DNA from: Semisulcospira habei
Taxonomy: Eukaryota; Mollusca; Gastropoda; Semisulcospiridae
Length of the DNA stretch: 64,000 nucleotides
Reading direction: 5' to 3'
Assembly (NCBI GenBank): GCA_036245525.1
Contig: BTPG01000002.1
Location: forward strand, 123,860,951 to 123,924,950
A model generated the notes under the pieces. It made no database searches. It saw nothing but the letters and a program-made list of their open reading frames with translations, and was not told the origin of the DNA. This document shows positions 9,229-19,297 of this stretch, piece after piece (positions within the stretch are counted from its first letter, which is position 1; each line of letters opens with the position of its first letter). A program made the translations under genes and the position numbers.

Positions 9229-11136
9229 TCGTGTTTGTGTGTGTCATTGGATTATGCAGAGATTCAGAAATCTTTACAGTTGACTCAAACCCAATAAAAA
9301 ACAGTGGCTCTTGAGAATCTCGCCATGCTCATAAGAATCTGTGATCGAGTGGGCTACTGAAAATGTACAATAAAACATGTGTTTTTTATGTTCTCATAGA
9401 AGGATTTAGTAGAGCAGACGACTCATAGCGTCACTCAGTTATACAAAAGACACTGTGAACCGAACCCTAAAATAACTGAACTGAGTGTTGAGCTGTGTAT
9501 TGCTGTACACTGGCGTGTAGGTGTTTTTGTGTAAACATGTTCTGTGTGCGTCAGTGTGTACATATGTGTGTGTGTGCGTGTGTGCGTGCGCGTGTTTGTC
9601 TGTGTGTCAGTGCGTGTGTGTGTTATGTACCTCTAACAAAACCTGTTTGGCTTAAATAGCATGTTTTCAAAGTGACGGTTGACACACAACCTCCAGCTGG
9701 GAACTGAAAGCCGCTATAAGCAGTACAGCACACAAAGCCTTACTCACCCAGATAGGGGTGTGGGTAATGGGTAAACATTAGGGCGGCATGATTGAGAAAA
9801 GTGTGTTATGCTATCATTGTGTGTGTGTGCATATGTTTGTGTGCGTGTGTGTGTGTGTGTGCGTGTGTGTGTGTGCATGTGTGTATGTCAGTGTGTGTCT
9901 GTGTTGTGTGTGGCGGTGGGGGGAGTGGGGGTTATCTTAAAGATCTGTTGTATTATGTACTCAGTCGGTGTCTGTATAAAGCAAGGTATGATTTTCTGAG
10001 GTGTCTCTTTTCACCTTATTTACAGTCTAGTCATGTACACCAGTCCAGCCCACAGGGCGTGAAATTGAATAAGAGTTATTATCTCTCATGGGCTGGTGGG
10101 TTTCAATGACTCGCGTCAGGCTTGTTTAGACAGTGTGCACCCGGAAGAAAAATCTCGGTGCAGACAGACAGGTGTTTATGACTCACTGTAGGCAAACAAG
10201 TCTACAGCTTTTTCATGTTACTGTACACTGGATTAAAGAGACAGGTACGTAATAGCACATCTATATAGACTTTTAAATCAGACCTCTTTCTCTATGTGAG
10301 GTGGCTATGAAGACATGTATGTTACCTACAGACGGCACCAAGGGTAACAACACAAACATTAGTAAGCAGACGACAGGCCTATTCAGCCAAACAAAAGAGC
10401 GACGACATTATCGCTTGAAAATTATGTCGAAAATTATATTCATAAATCTTGGAGCCTCCATGAGTTGGGCAGAGTATTCGAAACTGAAATGCTAATCTAT
10501 ACGTTGCTCGTGGCAAATGATCACAGTCAAGACCCTCAGTCTACTCATAATGTGAGTCCTGAGAGTACAGCTGACTGAAACGTTTTACAACGGAAGTCAA
10601 GCCTGGAGTCTTGGGGGCTCTTGAGGATCTGTTGTTTATGTACTCAGACAGGTGTCTGTTTAAAGCAGTGAGTAATGTGTCTATTTTCAGCTTGAAAGCT
10701 TAGTTACAGTCTAAACAAGTACACCATTTACGGGCGCGTGAACTATAGCTCGAGTCAGGCATCAGTTATGCACCCAAAAGAAATATCTTACAATCTGTGT
10801 GTGTGCGTGTGAGTGTGAGTGTTTGCGTGCGTGTATGTCTGTAGTTATATGTGTCTGAGTGTGTCTGTGTGTGTGTGCGTGCGTGCGTGCGTGCGTGCGC
10901 GTGTATGCAACGTGGTGTAATGATCAGAAATTTGCTCACAGTCCTGTTTAAGTGAATAACGCTGTCAATATGGCTTTATCATAACAAGCCATTATGCTTG
11001 AAAAAGGCTTTTGTCCACGCATGGGCTGATTCAAAAAGTCGTGTACCTGTTTGCATTCATGTATTCAAGTCAGTATATGCGTGTTTATGTTAGTATGTAC
11101 GTACGTGCGTGTGCATGTGCGTGTGTTTATATGTTG

Positions 11137-11202
<66 letters not shown>

Positions 11203-11693
11203 ATGCCTGTGTATATAACTTGTATGACAATCTGGCACTGCCCTTGAATTATCTTGGTCTGCAACTGGCGTGTCTGTGCTTGTGCGTGTATGTTTTGTTA
11301 TGTTCATAGCCAATTAAATTTGCACTGAGCGGTCCTCCCTGTGAACTTGCCTGCACTACACTTGCCTGATCTAAAGACCTTTTCACGCATGACATGTGAA
11401 TGGCGCTGTGAAAGCTTTTACCCAACTCATTGAAAGAGGGTTTGGCATTGAGTCTTGTCATGCGTGAACTGAAATGTTATGTGTGGGACAGAGCATGTGA
11501 GTTTTTTGGAAATCGACTCTGGCAGTATTGAAAACAAAGGAGAGTAATTTTCTAATTATTTGGGGTGTGTAAAAAGTCATTAGTCTATTACAGAGCACTA
11601 TCAGGTTTAGGTTTGATTTGAGAGAAACAACAGTGTGGACCTTAATGACCGTAATTAGTAATTAATTAAGGTGTTTACAGAGACAATAGTTAT
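9229..11693. repeat. Non-coding host DNA with four GT/CA microsatellite tracts
   Basis: No gene is seen. Imperfect GT tracts lie near 9541-9632, 9817-9909, 10796-10910 and 11095-11212; the last contains a long pure (TG)n run. The segments at about 9935-10070 and 10620-10790 are diverged copies of each other (both have GATCTGTTGT, TGTACTCAG and GTGTCTGT). Cys/Val-rich frames here are artefacts of the GT repeats. This tract separates the two Polinton copies. Confidence 0.75.
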
Positions 11694-11895
11694 AGAGAGA
11701 GACAATAGGAGAGGACTAATGTATTAAATTTCAATAAGGCTGCACTAATTATGGTCGCCACGTTTTCAAAAATCAACAGGGTTGATTCAGTGATAATGGG
11801 GGGTCATGGTGGATCATCTCAATAAAGGCGAGATTTAATGATGGGTGTGGCCTTATTGAAATTTGATTCTTAGTCCTCTCCTATTGTCTCTCTCT
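11694..11895. mobile_element. ~200-bp inverted-repeat (MITE-like) element at the left edge of Polinton copy 2
   Basis: Left arm 11694-11745 and right arm 11844-11895 are imperfect reverse complements of about 52 bp, both starting AGAGAGAGACAATAGGAGAG from the outside. The loop is about 100 bp and non-coding. No convincing target duplication is visible. It abuts the truncated integrase directly, so it either inserted at or helped create that truncation; it could also be a leftover of a Polinton terminal repeat. Confidence 0.6.
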
Positions 11896-11896
11896 T

Positions 11897-12559
11897 AAGG
11901 ACGCTGAACCCATATCTGACAAAACTGCTACCACAGTTGCTTCAGCATTAACAAAAATATATAGTCGAGGCCCTTTAAGATACCCCAGACTTGTATAGGT
12001 TGATGATGGGTCTGAATTTAAAGGCGCAGTTAATCAGTTATTTGCAAAGCATGGCGTACTGGTTAGACGCGGCATTCCAGGTGTGCACAGATCACAGGCA
12101 ATTGTAGAAAACTTTAAGAAACAGTTATCAGAAAAACTTTTCAGTTACCAGTATTCAAAGGAACTCATGCATGACACGCGTAACACAGAGTGGGTTAAGA
12201 GATTACCAGCAGTGATAAAAGCAATGAATAACGAAGGACAAGGCTTGCACCCTAAGCCTGTTGATGCTATTAAATTGAAATCAATTACAGAGCCAAAAAC
12301 AGGACCAACCCCAGCACCCGACACAAGTTTATTTACTAAACAGGTAAGATATTTATATCAACCCGGAGAATCAGAAAACGACATGAAGCGCAGGGCAACC
12401 GACCCCATCTGGTCAACGTCTGTACACAATATAAAAAAAATAATTCCTGGTCCTGACGCAACAATATATTACCTGTACGAGCCTGCGCCAGAAAGGGCAT
12501 TTGTCAGAGAAGAATTACAGATTATTCCCCCAGACACCGTTACTCATTTCAGTAACTAA
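11897..12559 (+). pseudogene. Polinton integrase, copy 2, 5'-truncated with an in-frame stop
   Basis: Close homologue of the copy 1 integrase, beginning only at KDAEPISDKT. The zinc-binding N-terminus and first catalytic Asp are missing. A TAG at 11996-11998 falls two codons before the second catalytic Asp (VDDGSEFKG). Downstream the frame is open from 12083, with the catalytic Glu and the C-terminal chromo-like region intact. The proline linker is shorter than in copy 1 (PTPAPD against PTPTPAPLAPD). The 3' end overlaps the polymerase antisense by 45 bp, as in copy 1. Non-functional. Confidence 0.85.
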
Positions 12560-14474
12560 CTCATCAATTAATTCATCAACCAGTTCATCAGCTATTTCTT
12601 CAGATAACTTGAGCCTGTAATGTCCAGGTGCATAAGCTTTTTCCTTACTATGAAACACGCGTTTCGTGTCCCCAACTGCAAGTGACTTCTTATGTGTTTG
12701 GATCATTTCAAGATTATGTTTGTTTGATCTCAGTGACTTGTTTGGATAATCAGGCATTAATGCACCATCTAATACTTGCTTATAATGTTCATGACGTATG
12801 TCTTTATTTTTTATTGCTGTTTTTTTTATTCCTTTGGCTTTCGACTGACTACCTTTCTGATGCAGTATAGAATACATTTTTGATCTCAGTCCAACATACT
12901 CAACTATTGGCACACCATTCAGTTCATCCTTAAACTTACCAGGCACTTTTTTGTTCTGTATGCTAAACAGTGGGTGATCTTTATGGTAGTCAGACGTGTC
13001 GTACATGTGTAACTCTGTTTTCATGTCTTCATAAAAGTCTTCAGTACACACATCAATGATCATAGAGTCAGTGTCAGTGTATAGCAGACGACACTCAGGA
13101 TACTTTGGTTTGAAGTAATCATAATAAAATTCAAGCATCAACAGTTTTGACAACTCAAGAATTGCCATACCAATGAATACTGGCTTGTCCAGATTGACAA
13201 TCTTTTTTTTGAGTGACACTGCATACAATGATGAATGAAACTCTTATACCCTGTGTACTGTGGCTTACCTGTAAGCTTAATTGCACCCGATTCAGTTGTG
13301 ACCAGTCTCACATCTTTGCGGTGATGAGGGTTTTCCATTGTCTTGCCAAAACAGGAATTGTTCATAAGCTTAAAGAAGTCTTTGTCAAATGCAGTGTTAC
13401 CATCCCTCGCACGAAGGGTTGTGTTTTTCATTATGTAATCTTTCATGAAAGCACTCTGTTCAAATTGATCCCCACCCGGGTCTGCCTTGGGGGACTTGGG
13501 TGGGGTTAACTACTTTTTAGTTCCCAGGGTCACCCCGGTCAGCCCCACAGGGTGGGTTTTCCTCTCTATTCTGGGGCATGTGTTTCTGTCTACCCGAGGT
13601 CCATTCACCTGTATATGCCTTTGTAAAACTCTCCCTATTGTCTGCACTGCCTGTAGCTCTTGATATTGGATGTGTGTTGCTAAATGGTCTTAACTTTATT
13701 TAGGCCCCATGTGTTAGGTTTATTTAACGTATTGGACCGGCTGGCGACATACATTCAATGTTCTGATTATTTTATTTTTTTTGACAAGCAGTGCAGGCAC
13801 GTCCTGAGAAAGCCTTGCTGCTGTCGGGACGTTAAGCAATGTACAATCAATCAATCAATCTGTTCAAATTGAATGCCACTGTGAACTTTCTTTAGTACTA
13901 ACCCGTGTCTGATGTAAAACTGTAACAAGCGATAGTGATAAACGTAATTGAATTTGTCATTCAAATTTGGTACAAGTTTAGTGTCTTCTTTTTTCCCTGT
14001 CATACTCATTTTCTCAACAGCCAATGGATAATCATTGTGATAATCATGTAGATGGTGTGGGTACTCTAGGTCTACTTCAAAGATCCAACCCTTTGCATCA
14101 TTCCGGTCAAGATTCATAATATTGTTTGTTAACCCTGACTCTGTTATGTCATACTGTGACAAATCATACAGACAAAAGTTTTTCAAGGGCAATAACTCAC
14201 ACATCGCGTATCCATACAAATTGTTAGCGTCCACGTAGGTAATGAATGACCTTGACCTTGAGGGTCAAAGTCCTGGTCAAGGTCATCCAGATATTTGTTG
14301 TTGGCTCTGGCATAGTTGTTTGCTGCTATACTAATACCACCCCTCAATCCACGTTCCACCATTTCACCCATCGTATGATCAGACAACAGATCAATAAATA
14401 TCTTACTGGATTTCAAAAATGCATCCCATGTCATGCCAGGACTAGTTATGTAACAAGCAGGGTCAAGACTGTAG
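12515..14474 (-). pseudogene. Polinton DNA polymerase B, copy 2, N-terminally truncated
   Basis: Retains the polymerase domain from the region after exonuclease motif III (LDPACYITSPGMTWDAF) through motif A, motif B (KLMNNSCFGKT) and motif C (YTDTDS) to the C-terminus. It is nearly identical in protein sequence to copy 1. The exonuclease and N-terminal domains are absent: at 14468-14474 the sequence switches to capsid gene. A full-length SINE-like insertion sits between motifs A and B, only ~80 bp from the unrelated insertion in copy 1. A one-base deletion near 13240 shifts the frame; copy 1 carries its frameshift elsewhere. Confidence 0.87.
13469..13858 (+). mobile_element. SINE-like retroposon, full-length copy 3, in polymerase copy 2
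   Basis: 390-bp copy with a perfect 14-bp target duplication TCTGTTCAAATTGA at 13455-13468 and 13859-13872. Its target differs from that in copy 1, so this is an independent insertion made after the two Polinton copies separated. Confidence 0.87.
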
Positions 14475-15032
14475 ACGGTCATTCAGTGCTCCTTGGTAAT
14501 AAGGTAAATGCGCTGTTAGGATTTCAAACTCAAGTGGAATGTAAAATCTGGTCCCATATGTTTCGGCCATAATAACGTCTTTGGCTGCTGTGATTGATTT
14601 GTCTCCGGCATCTATTCGAAGTTTCATAATATTATCTGTCTGTATGCCTTGGTAAATACGATCCTCTCGTTCTTCTCGAGTGAGCCAAAGATCTTTGTAA
14701 CAGTAGAACACATCAGCATCGTCAAGACTAAACACTTCCTGTCCTTCAAGTTTTACTTTAATAGTTCTTATAATTGCTCTGCCAAGATTGTTAACTAGTG
14801 TTCTGTTTACGTCTGCGTCTGATGATAGTTCAATATTAAATGCAAGGCGTGCAGTGCCAGGGACAATAATGTCACTGGGACCTAGGTTTGGAAACTTGAC
14901 TGTAAGTGTTTGGTTTTGGTCTATGGTACTTGGATTGTTTGTGATGACGATTGATTGTCTAATGCCCTTAACACCAAGAGGCTCACATAGTTTTCTATAT
15001 GGGTCTAACTTTGATCCGTAAGATGATGTCAT
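14474..15032 (-). pseudogene. Polinton major capsid protein, copy 2, N-terminal ~186 residues only
   Basis: Begins MTSSYGSKLDPYRK at the ATG at 15032 (context AATAAAAATGAC) and matches copy 1 from GQEVFSLDD through YYQGALND. There the sequence breaks off into polymerase DNA at 14468-14474. The remaining ~240 residues of capsid are missing, so no capsomer could form. I prefer the ATG at 15032 to one 15 bp upstream because of the shared start motif. This fragment supplies the capsid N-terminus that lies outside the window in copy 1. Confidence 0.82.
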
Positions 15033-15072
15033 TTTTATTATGCGCAATAAAAAATATTAAATTAATAAAACC
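15033..15072. promoter_or_regulatory. 40-bp divergent spacer between capsid and coiled-coil protein genes
   Basis: Two start codons face away from each other across 40 bp of almost pure A/T containing AATAAAAA on each strand. Any promoters for the two genes must overlap here or lie within the opposite coding region. Promoter function is inferred from geometry and composition only. Confidence 0.4.
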
Positions 15073-16327
15073 ATGGCAGCAGGAGGATTTAATCATGGTG
15101 ATTTTGAAATGGATGTCATGGATGCCTCGGATACCAGTATCACAGATATGACTGGAATGGTAACTAGTAGTATGTGTCACGAACTGTTAAAAGACAAAGT
15201 AAACTCATTTTATGACAGTGTTGGTGTCCGCCCAGATGTAATAGATCCTAATCAGTTTAAATATGATAAGGGACACTTATTTGTAAATACGGACAGAGGG
15301 GAAATATATCTAACACATAAAAACAATCCTTCTAAGTTTAGAGCTTTAAGTACAATTAAAGGTGAAGTCAGTGGTAACTCTGGGTTGGCAAGGTACCTTG
15401 GTATTGGAGGGTCTCCCGTGCCACCACTTGCGCCTAGACTGGTTAGTGCCCTTCATGACACGCAAACAAAGTTGCCAACAGGACAAGAAATTGAAATGGC
15501 AGCAGTAACAAGCCTACCAGAAATGGCAAACACAGTGATACAAGAAACCTCATTTACAGAAGGGCAAATAAATGACGCTGTGAAAACAATAGACGACCCA
15601 CCTTTGTCAATGCGGGAGATTATAGGCTTGGATAAATCTCTACAGACGATAAGAGGTGAGATGGTAAACAATGTAGCCAAACTGGGTGAGCTTGATAAAC
15701 ACATAGAACGTGAAAAAGAAAAACTGGCTACAGCAGACAATGGGAATCTTGACACAGAAATGAAAGAAAGAATCCAACACAGACTAAATGATTTGTATAT
15801 AGAAAGATCAGGACGGTTAGAAACGATTAGTATTGCAAGAGGAAAACTAAAAACACAGGTTAACAGGATTAGAGAAACTATTCAAAAAATTCTTCACGAA
15901 GACACAACTCTGGCTGAGAGACTTAAAACACTTTTCAGAGAGCAGGGTATTACAATTGCAAGTTTAATTACTGCTCTTGGATTTATTATCAGTACTGTTG
16001 TATTAGCTGTTTCTGGGGTTGGTGGCTGTTTCTGGGGTTGGTGGGAGTGGTCCAGCACCGCCAGGTCCACCAGGCCCACCGGTTCCGACAGACCCAAAAG
16101 ACTTACAGTCATGGGTAAAGAAACAACTGTCTCACATAACAGACTTGCTTAAGAAATTGGCTCTAAAAGCGATGGATGCTTTGCCTGGCATTATAGGCTC
16201 ACTTGTTAGTTGGATGATTAGTACTGCAGCAAAGGTAGTTGGATTTATGGCAGAAAATGTTTGGGTCTTTTTGGTGACAGTAGGAGGGTTAATGGTGGGT
16301 TATTTAATGAAACAGATAAAGAAGTAA
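15073..16327 (+). pseudogene. Polinton coiled-coil membrane protein, frameshifted by a 19-bp duplication
   Basis: The first frame (15073 to ~16024) encodes an acidic N-terminus, a proline motif (PVPPLAPRL), a long charged coiled coil (about residues 190-285) and a hydrophobic helix (TIASLITALGFIISTVVLAV). I recall this layout from uncharacterised proteins in cnidarian and molluscan Polintons; function unknown. A perfect 19-bp tandem duplication (16006-16024 and 16025-16043) then shifts the frame. The displaced part, open to 16327, has a Pro-rich linker and two further hydrophobic segments ending VGYLMKQIKK. The last 24 bp overlap the convergent gene. Confidence 0.75.
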
Positions 16328-17095
16328 TATACCTAATCCTGTCAATCCTATTACCAATGCTGTTCTCTCTGACTCATGTGTGTCAGGGGAAGAGGACGGG
16401 GTTACCGTGGCTTGCGTTACTGCCGGTGCAGGGGAAGTAACCACCTGTAATGGTTTTAATGTCTGTATATGCGCAGTTGTTGCTCCTAAATTCACAGATT
16501 GATTGAGACCGAGTTTCTGACCAACACCTGCAACAATAATTTCATTATTATAATTTGTTATTGTCCCCATTTGGAGTTGAAGATCAGACGGCAACATGTA
16601 TAACCCGATGCCAACTACAAAGTCAACTTTGGATCTGGCATATCTGAGAAAGTCTTGGTAATGCTGTATGCTTGACGGGAGATCTATCACTGAATTAATT
16701 GAATCTTCAAGATTTGCGAGAAACTGTTTTTGTGTCTTGAACTTCCCACTTCCATTCAAAATATTCGATTTTGTCAATGATTGTGCACCTAGTATACACC
16801 AGACATATGTTCTGATAGACTCATTTACGCGCTCGACTCCTGCTTGAGTAAACCCGTCACTCTTGTCTAAAATAAATGTGGTCCAGGCATTAGACTGCTT
16901 CTGTTCTATTGAGCCTAACCAGACTTGTGGTTTTGACGAGAATGAAGTGTAACCAGGGTAATAATCTTGAGGGTATTGTCTGTGACTCATAGCATAATAC
17001 AATGTACCCATGCCGTTGTGGTCATCAAGTTTTTGTGTGAAGTCATACCGGGGGCTGATGTTAAATTCATTACAGATGCGTTCAAATGCTTTCAT
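16304..17095 (-). pseudogene. C-terminal part of a frameshifted Polinton structural-type protein
   Basis: 263 codons in a different frame from the 148-codon ORF upstream, whose stop overlaps this ATG as ATGA. The sequence includes ERICNEFNISPRYDF, AWTTFILDKSDGFTQAGVER and a C-terminal transmembrane helix (TALVIGLTGLGILLLYLF) after a Thr/Pro/Ala-rich stretch. As I remember homologues, both parts belong to one protein of about 410 residues, making the junction a one-base deletion. If not, this is a re-initiation pair. Function unknown. Confidence 0.6.
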
Positions 17096-17538
17096 ATCAT
17101 GGGGTTGTTATACCTGTTGAAACTGGATTCAGTGGGCAGTGGTGTATGGAGTTCTGACAAAATACGTCTAAGCTGGTAATAAGTGTGGAAACGATACACA
17201 GACCTAATGAGTTTGTTTGAGTGATTCAAATGGTCTGTGAATGAAACACCGCACCCTGTAGTACTACACAGTATAGCAAAGTTGAGCTGGTTTTGAAACA
17301 TCTGTACTGGACTTGAAGACCACTTTCTTGCAGTAGCATCATCTGTTATTGGAGGGTTTATGTAATGGTCAAAGGGATTTGGTACTTTGACTTGGAATAA
17401 ATCTTGTTTGTTTACAGCTATATCGAGCTGATTTAGTTGAATTATTTTCTGTTCATAAGTAAGTGCAACATTGTATTTTGCATCCACGTTAAATTGAAAT
17501 GCGTTTGTTGTCGTAATGGTTGGTGATTTAAATTCCAT
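17092..17538 (-). pseudogene. N-terminal part of the same frameshifted Polinton protein
   Basis: 148 codons from the ATG at 17538, beginning MEFKSPTITTTNAFQFNVD and ending YNNPMI at a TGA that overlaps the next ATG. It contains KVPNPFDHYINPP and QNQLNFAILCSTTGCG. No enzyme motif is seen. It is divergent from the penton-like gene: only 25 bp separate the two starts (17538 and 17564), and that spacer is A/T-rich. A virion component is a reasonable guess from its place among capsid-block genes. Confidence 0.6.
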
Positions 17539-17563
17539 CCTTCTTTTTTATGAGATAATAAAA

Positions 17564-18340
17564 ATGTTTATTACCTTAACAAATATTGACACAAGCAAAC
17601 CAGTGTGGTTAACTAATGGGATTGATAATCGTGATGGTAGCAAGGCTGTAGCTATCCATGAAATGTTTTACACAGTAAAATGGTTTAATGTAACAGATGA
17701 ATATTATATACATGGATATTTTGGGAATATAGAGGCTCTTTCCATTTATAAATTAATGCCTGGGTATTATGACTTTTGTACTTTAGCTGAATGGCTACTA
17801 AATAATTTTAAAATTAAAGCAACTTTAAATCCAGCTAACTTACTTGTTACATTAGAATTTCCAAAAGAAAATAAGTATTTATTATCAGATAGACTTTTAT
17901 TACTACTTGGTTTTATAAACAAAAATGACATATCGCTTTTAGAAGGTAGTTTATTTGAAAACAATGATGAAGATTGGGCATTAGATAAAGATAAAGAAGA
18001 AATAATTAAGAATAATAAAATAAATGAAAAACTTTTAAGGCCAAAAAAATTAGAAATAACAGGAAGACAACCTGTTCATTTGTCAGTACACACAGTATTA
18101 AATGTTCATTTAAAAGAACTAAACAATACTGAAAATGCTCACAATGGAAAGCCTTCAACTTTTTTGAGATGCTTGCCAACTGGAACTGCTCCCTATTGTG
18201 AAAGTGTGGTTGCTAGATTTCCTGCGCAGTTTAAGAAATTAGGTTCTAGTTTCTTTGAGTCACTGTGTATATCTGTAACTAATCAGGATAACAAACCAGT
18301 CGTAATGCATGATTTTAGTGTTGTGTTGGAAATTAAATAA
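17564..18340 (+). CDS. Putative Polinton minor capsid (penton-like) protein, intact
   Basis: 258 residues from the ATG at 17564, in AATAAAAATG context. It is more AT-rich than its neighbours. It has alternating beta-type sequence (MFITLTNIDTSKPVW, QPVHLSVHTVLNVHLKEL) and a C-terminus FESLCISVTNQDNKPVVMHDFSVVLEI. Such an ending, with a beta-strand after a short Asn/Asp turn, is common in single jelly-roll penton proteins of Polintons. The call is fold-pattern inference without a defining motif. No lesion is visible, which stands out in this decayed copy. Confidence 0.45.
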   Translation: MFITLTNIDTSKPVWLTNGIDNRDGSKAVAIHEMFYTVKWFNVTDEYYIHGYFGNIEALSIYKLMPGYYDFCTLAEWLLNNFKIKATLNPANLLVTLEFPKENKYLLSDRLLLLLGFINKNDISLLEGSLFENNDEDWALDKDKEEIIKNNKINEKLLRPKKLEITGRQPVHLSVHTVLNVHLKELNNTENAHNGKPSTFLRCLPTGTAPYCESVVARFPAQFKKLGSSFFESLCISVTNQDNKPVVMHDFSVVLEIK

Positions 18341-18360
18341 TTTTATTTTTGTTTATAAAA

Positions 18361-19242
18361 ATGAGTGCTGGTCCAAAGCCGAGAATCATACCAGTTGCGT
18401 GTCCTGTAACAGAGTTGAAAGATTTGGCAGACGTATAGGATTTTGAGAAGGAAGGAGAGGTGGGGAAGGTGTATGGTTTTGAACTTGATTCGACTGGCAT
18501 GTACAAGCGGAAAGTAATCGATGACATGAAGGATGGAACAGAGAGACCAATTCCTAAACTTGGTCAGCTGCATGATGTTACTGTACCTGTTCCAGTAAAT
18601 AACGTACCCTACAACTTAATACATGTGGGTAATAAATGGGTGGTTTCACCTGTGCCGGCACCGTCACCACTTGCGCCCACAATTGACTGGGACATAAAGT
18701 TGGAATTTATTAGTCCTTATGTATACACTGATGACGAAGGCGCCTTAGTGTTTAGGAAAGTTGTTAACTCTGGGCCGCTTATTGTAAGCCTTGTTCCAAG
18801 CTTTGCCCCAGACAACAATAGCAGAGATAAACTGAAAGTTGAAAATTATGAGAAACGGAGATATCTTCTTACACACAGGAAGGGCAGATCTGATGTGATG
18901 GTCGTGTTTTCACCAGCAAACTTTGCCATGGCAAAAGAAGTGACAATAGTATTTGAAATTATGATGAAATCTGTAGCTTCTGTAAAAGAGGCAGATATTG
19001 CACAGGGAATAAAACTAGCTTGGGATGACTCTGTGCAAGAATCATCAAAGGTCTTTATTGCTATTAAAAAAGGGGTTGATATAGAGGTTTCAAGCAGTAT
19101 TCCCGCTGTTAAGGTGGTAGTCGACAAAACAACTTTTGTTCGTCTAAGTTACATAAACCTTGAACACATTGATCTTGTTTTATATTATTATGCCAGCAAA
19201 TTGTATCCTTTTGACGAGTTACAAAATGTAATCACTGATTAA
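18361..19242 (+). pseudogene. Polinton protein of unknown function with an early in-frame stop
   Basis: An ATG at 18361 in TATAAAAATG context opens a frame beginning MSAGPKPRIIPVACPV. It meets TAG at codon 26 (18436-18438) and stays open in the same frame to 19242. The remaining ~268 codons include PVPAPSPLAPTIDW and mixed beta-like segments with no enzyme motif. Because coding character is continuous across the TAG, the stop is probably a recent point mutation; use of a downstream start or readthrough cannot be excluded. Lies 20 bp after the penton-like gene. Confidence 0.6.
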
Positions 19243-19297
19243 ATAAAAAATATTTGTCAATAAAAAAAAAAAGTTAAACTTCTATCCACAGCTACCG

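Noticed and set aside
11011..11313. Cys/Val and His/Thr-rich ORFs
   Set aside because: Direct translations of the GT/CA microsatellite in different frames.
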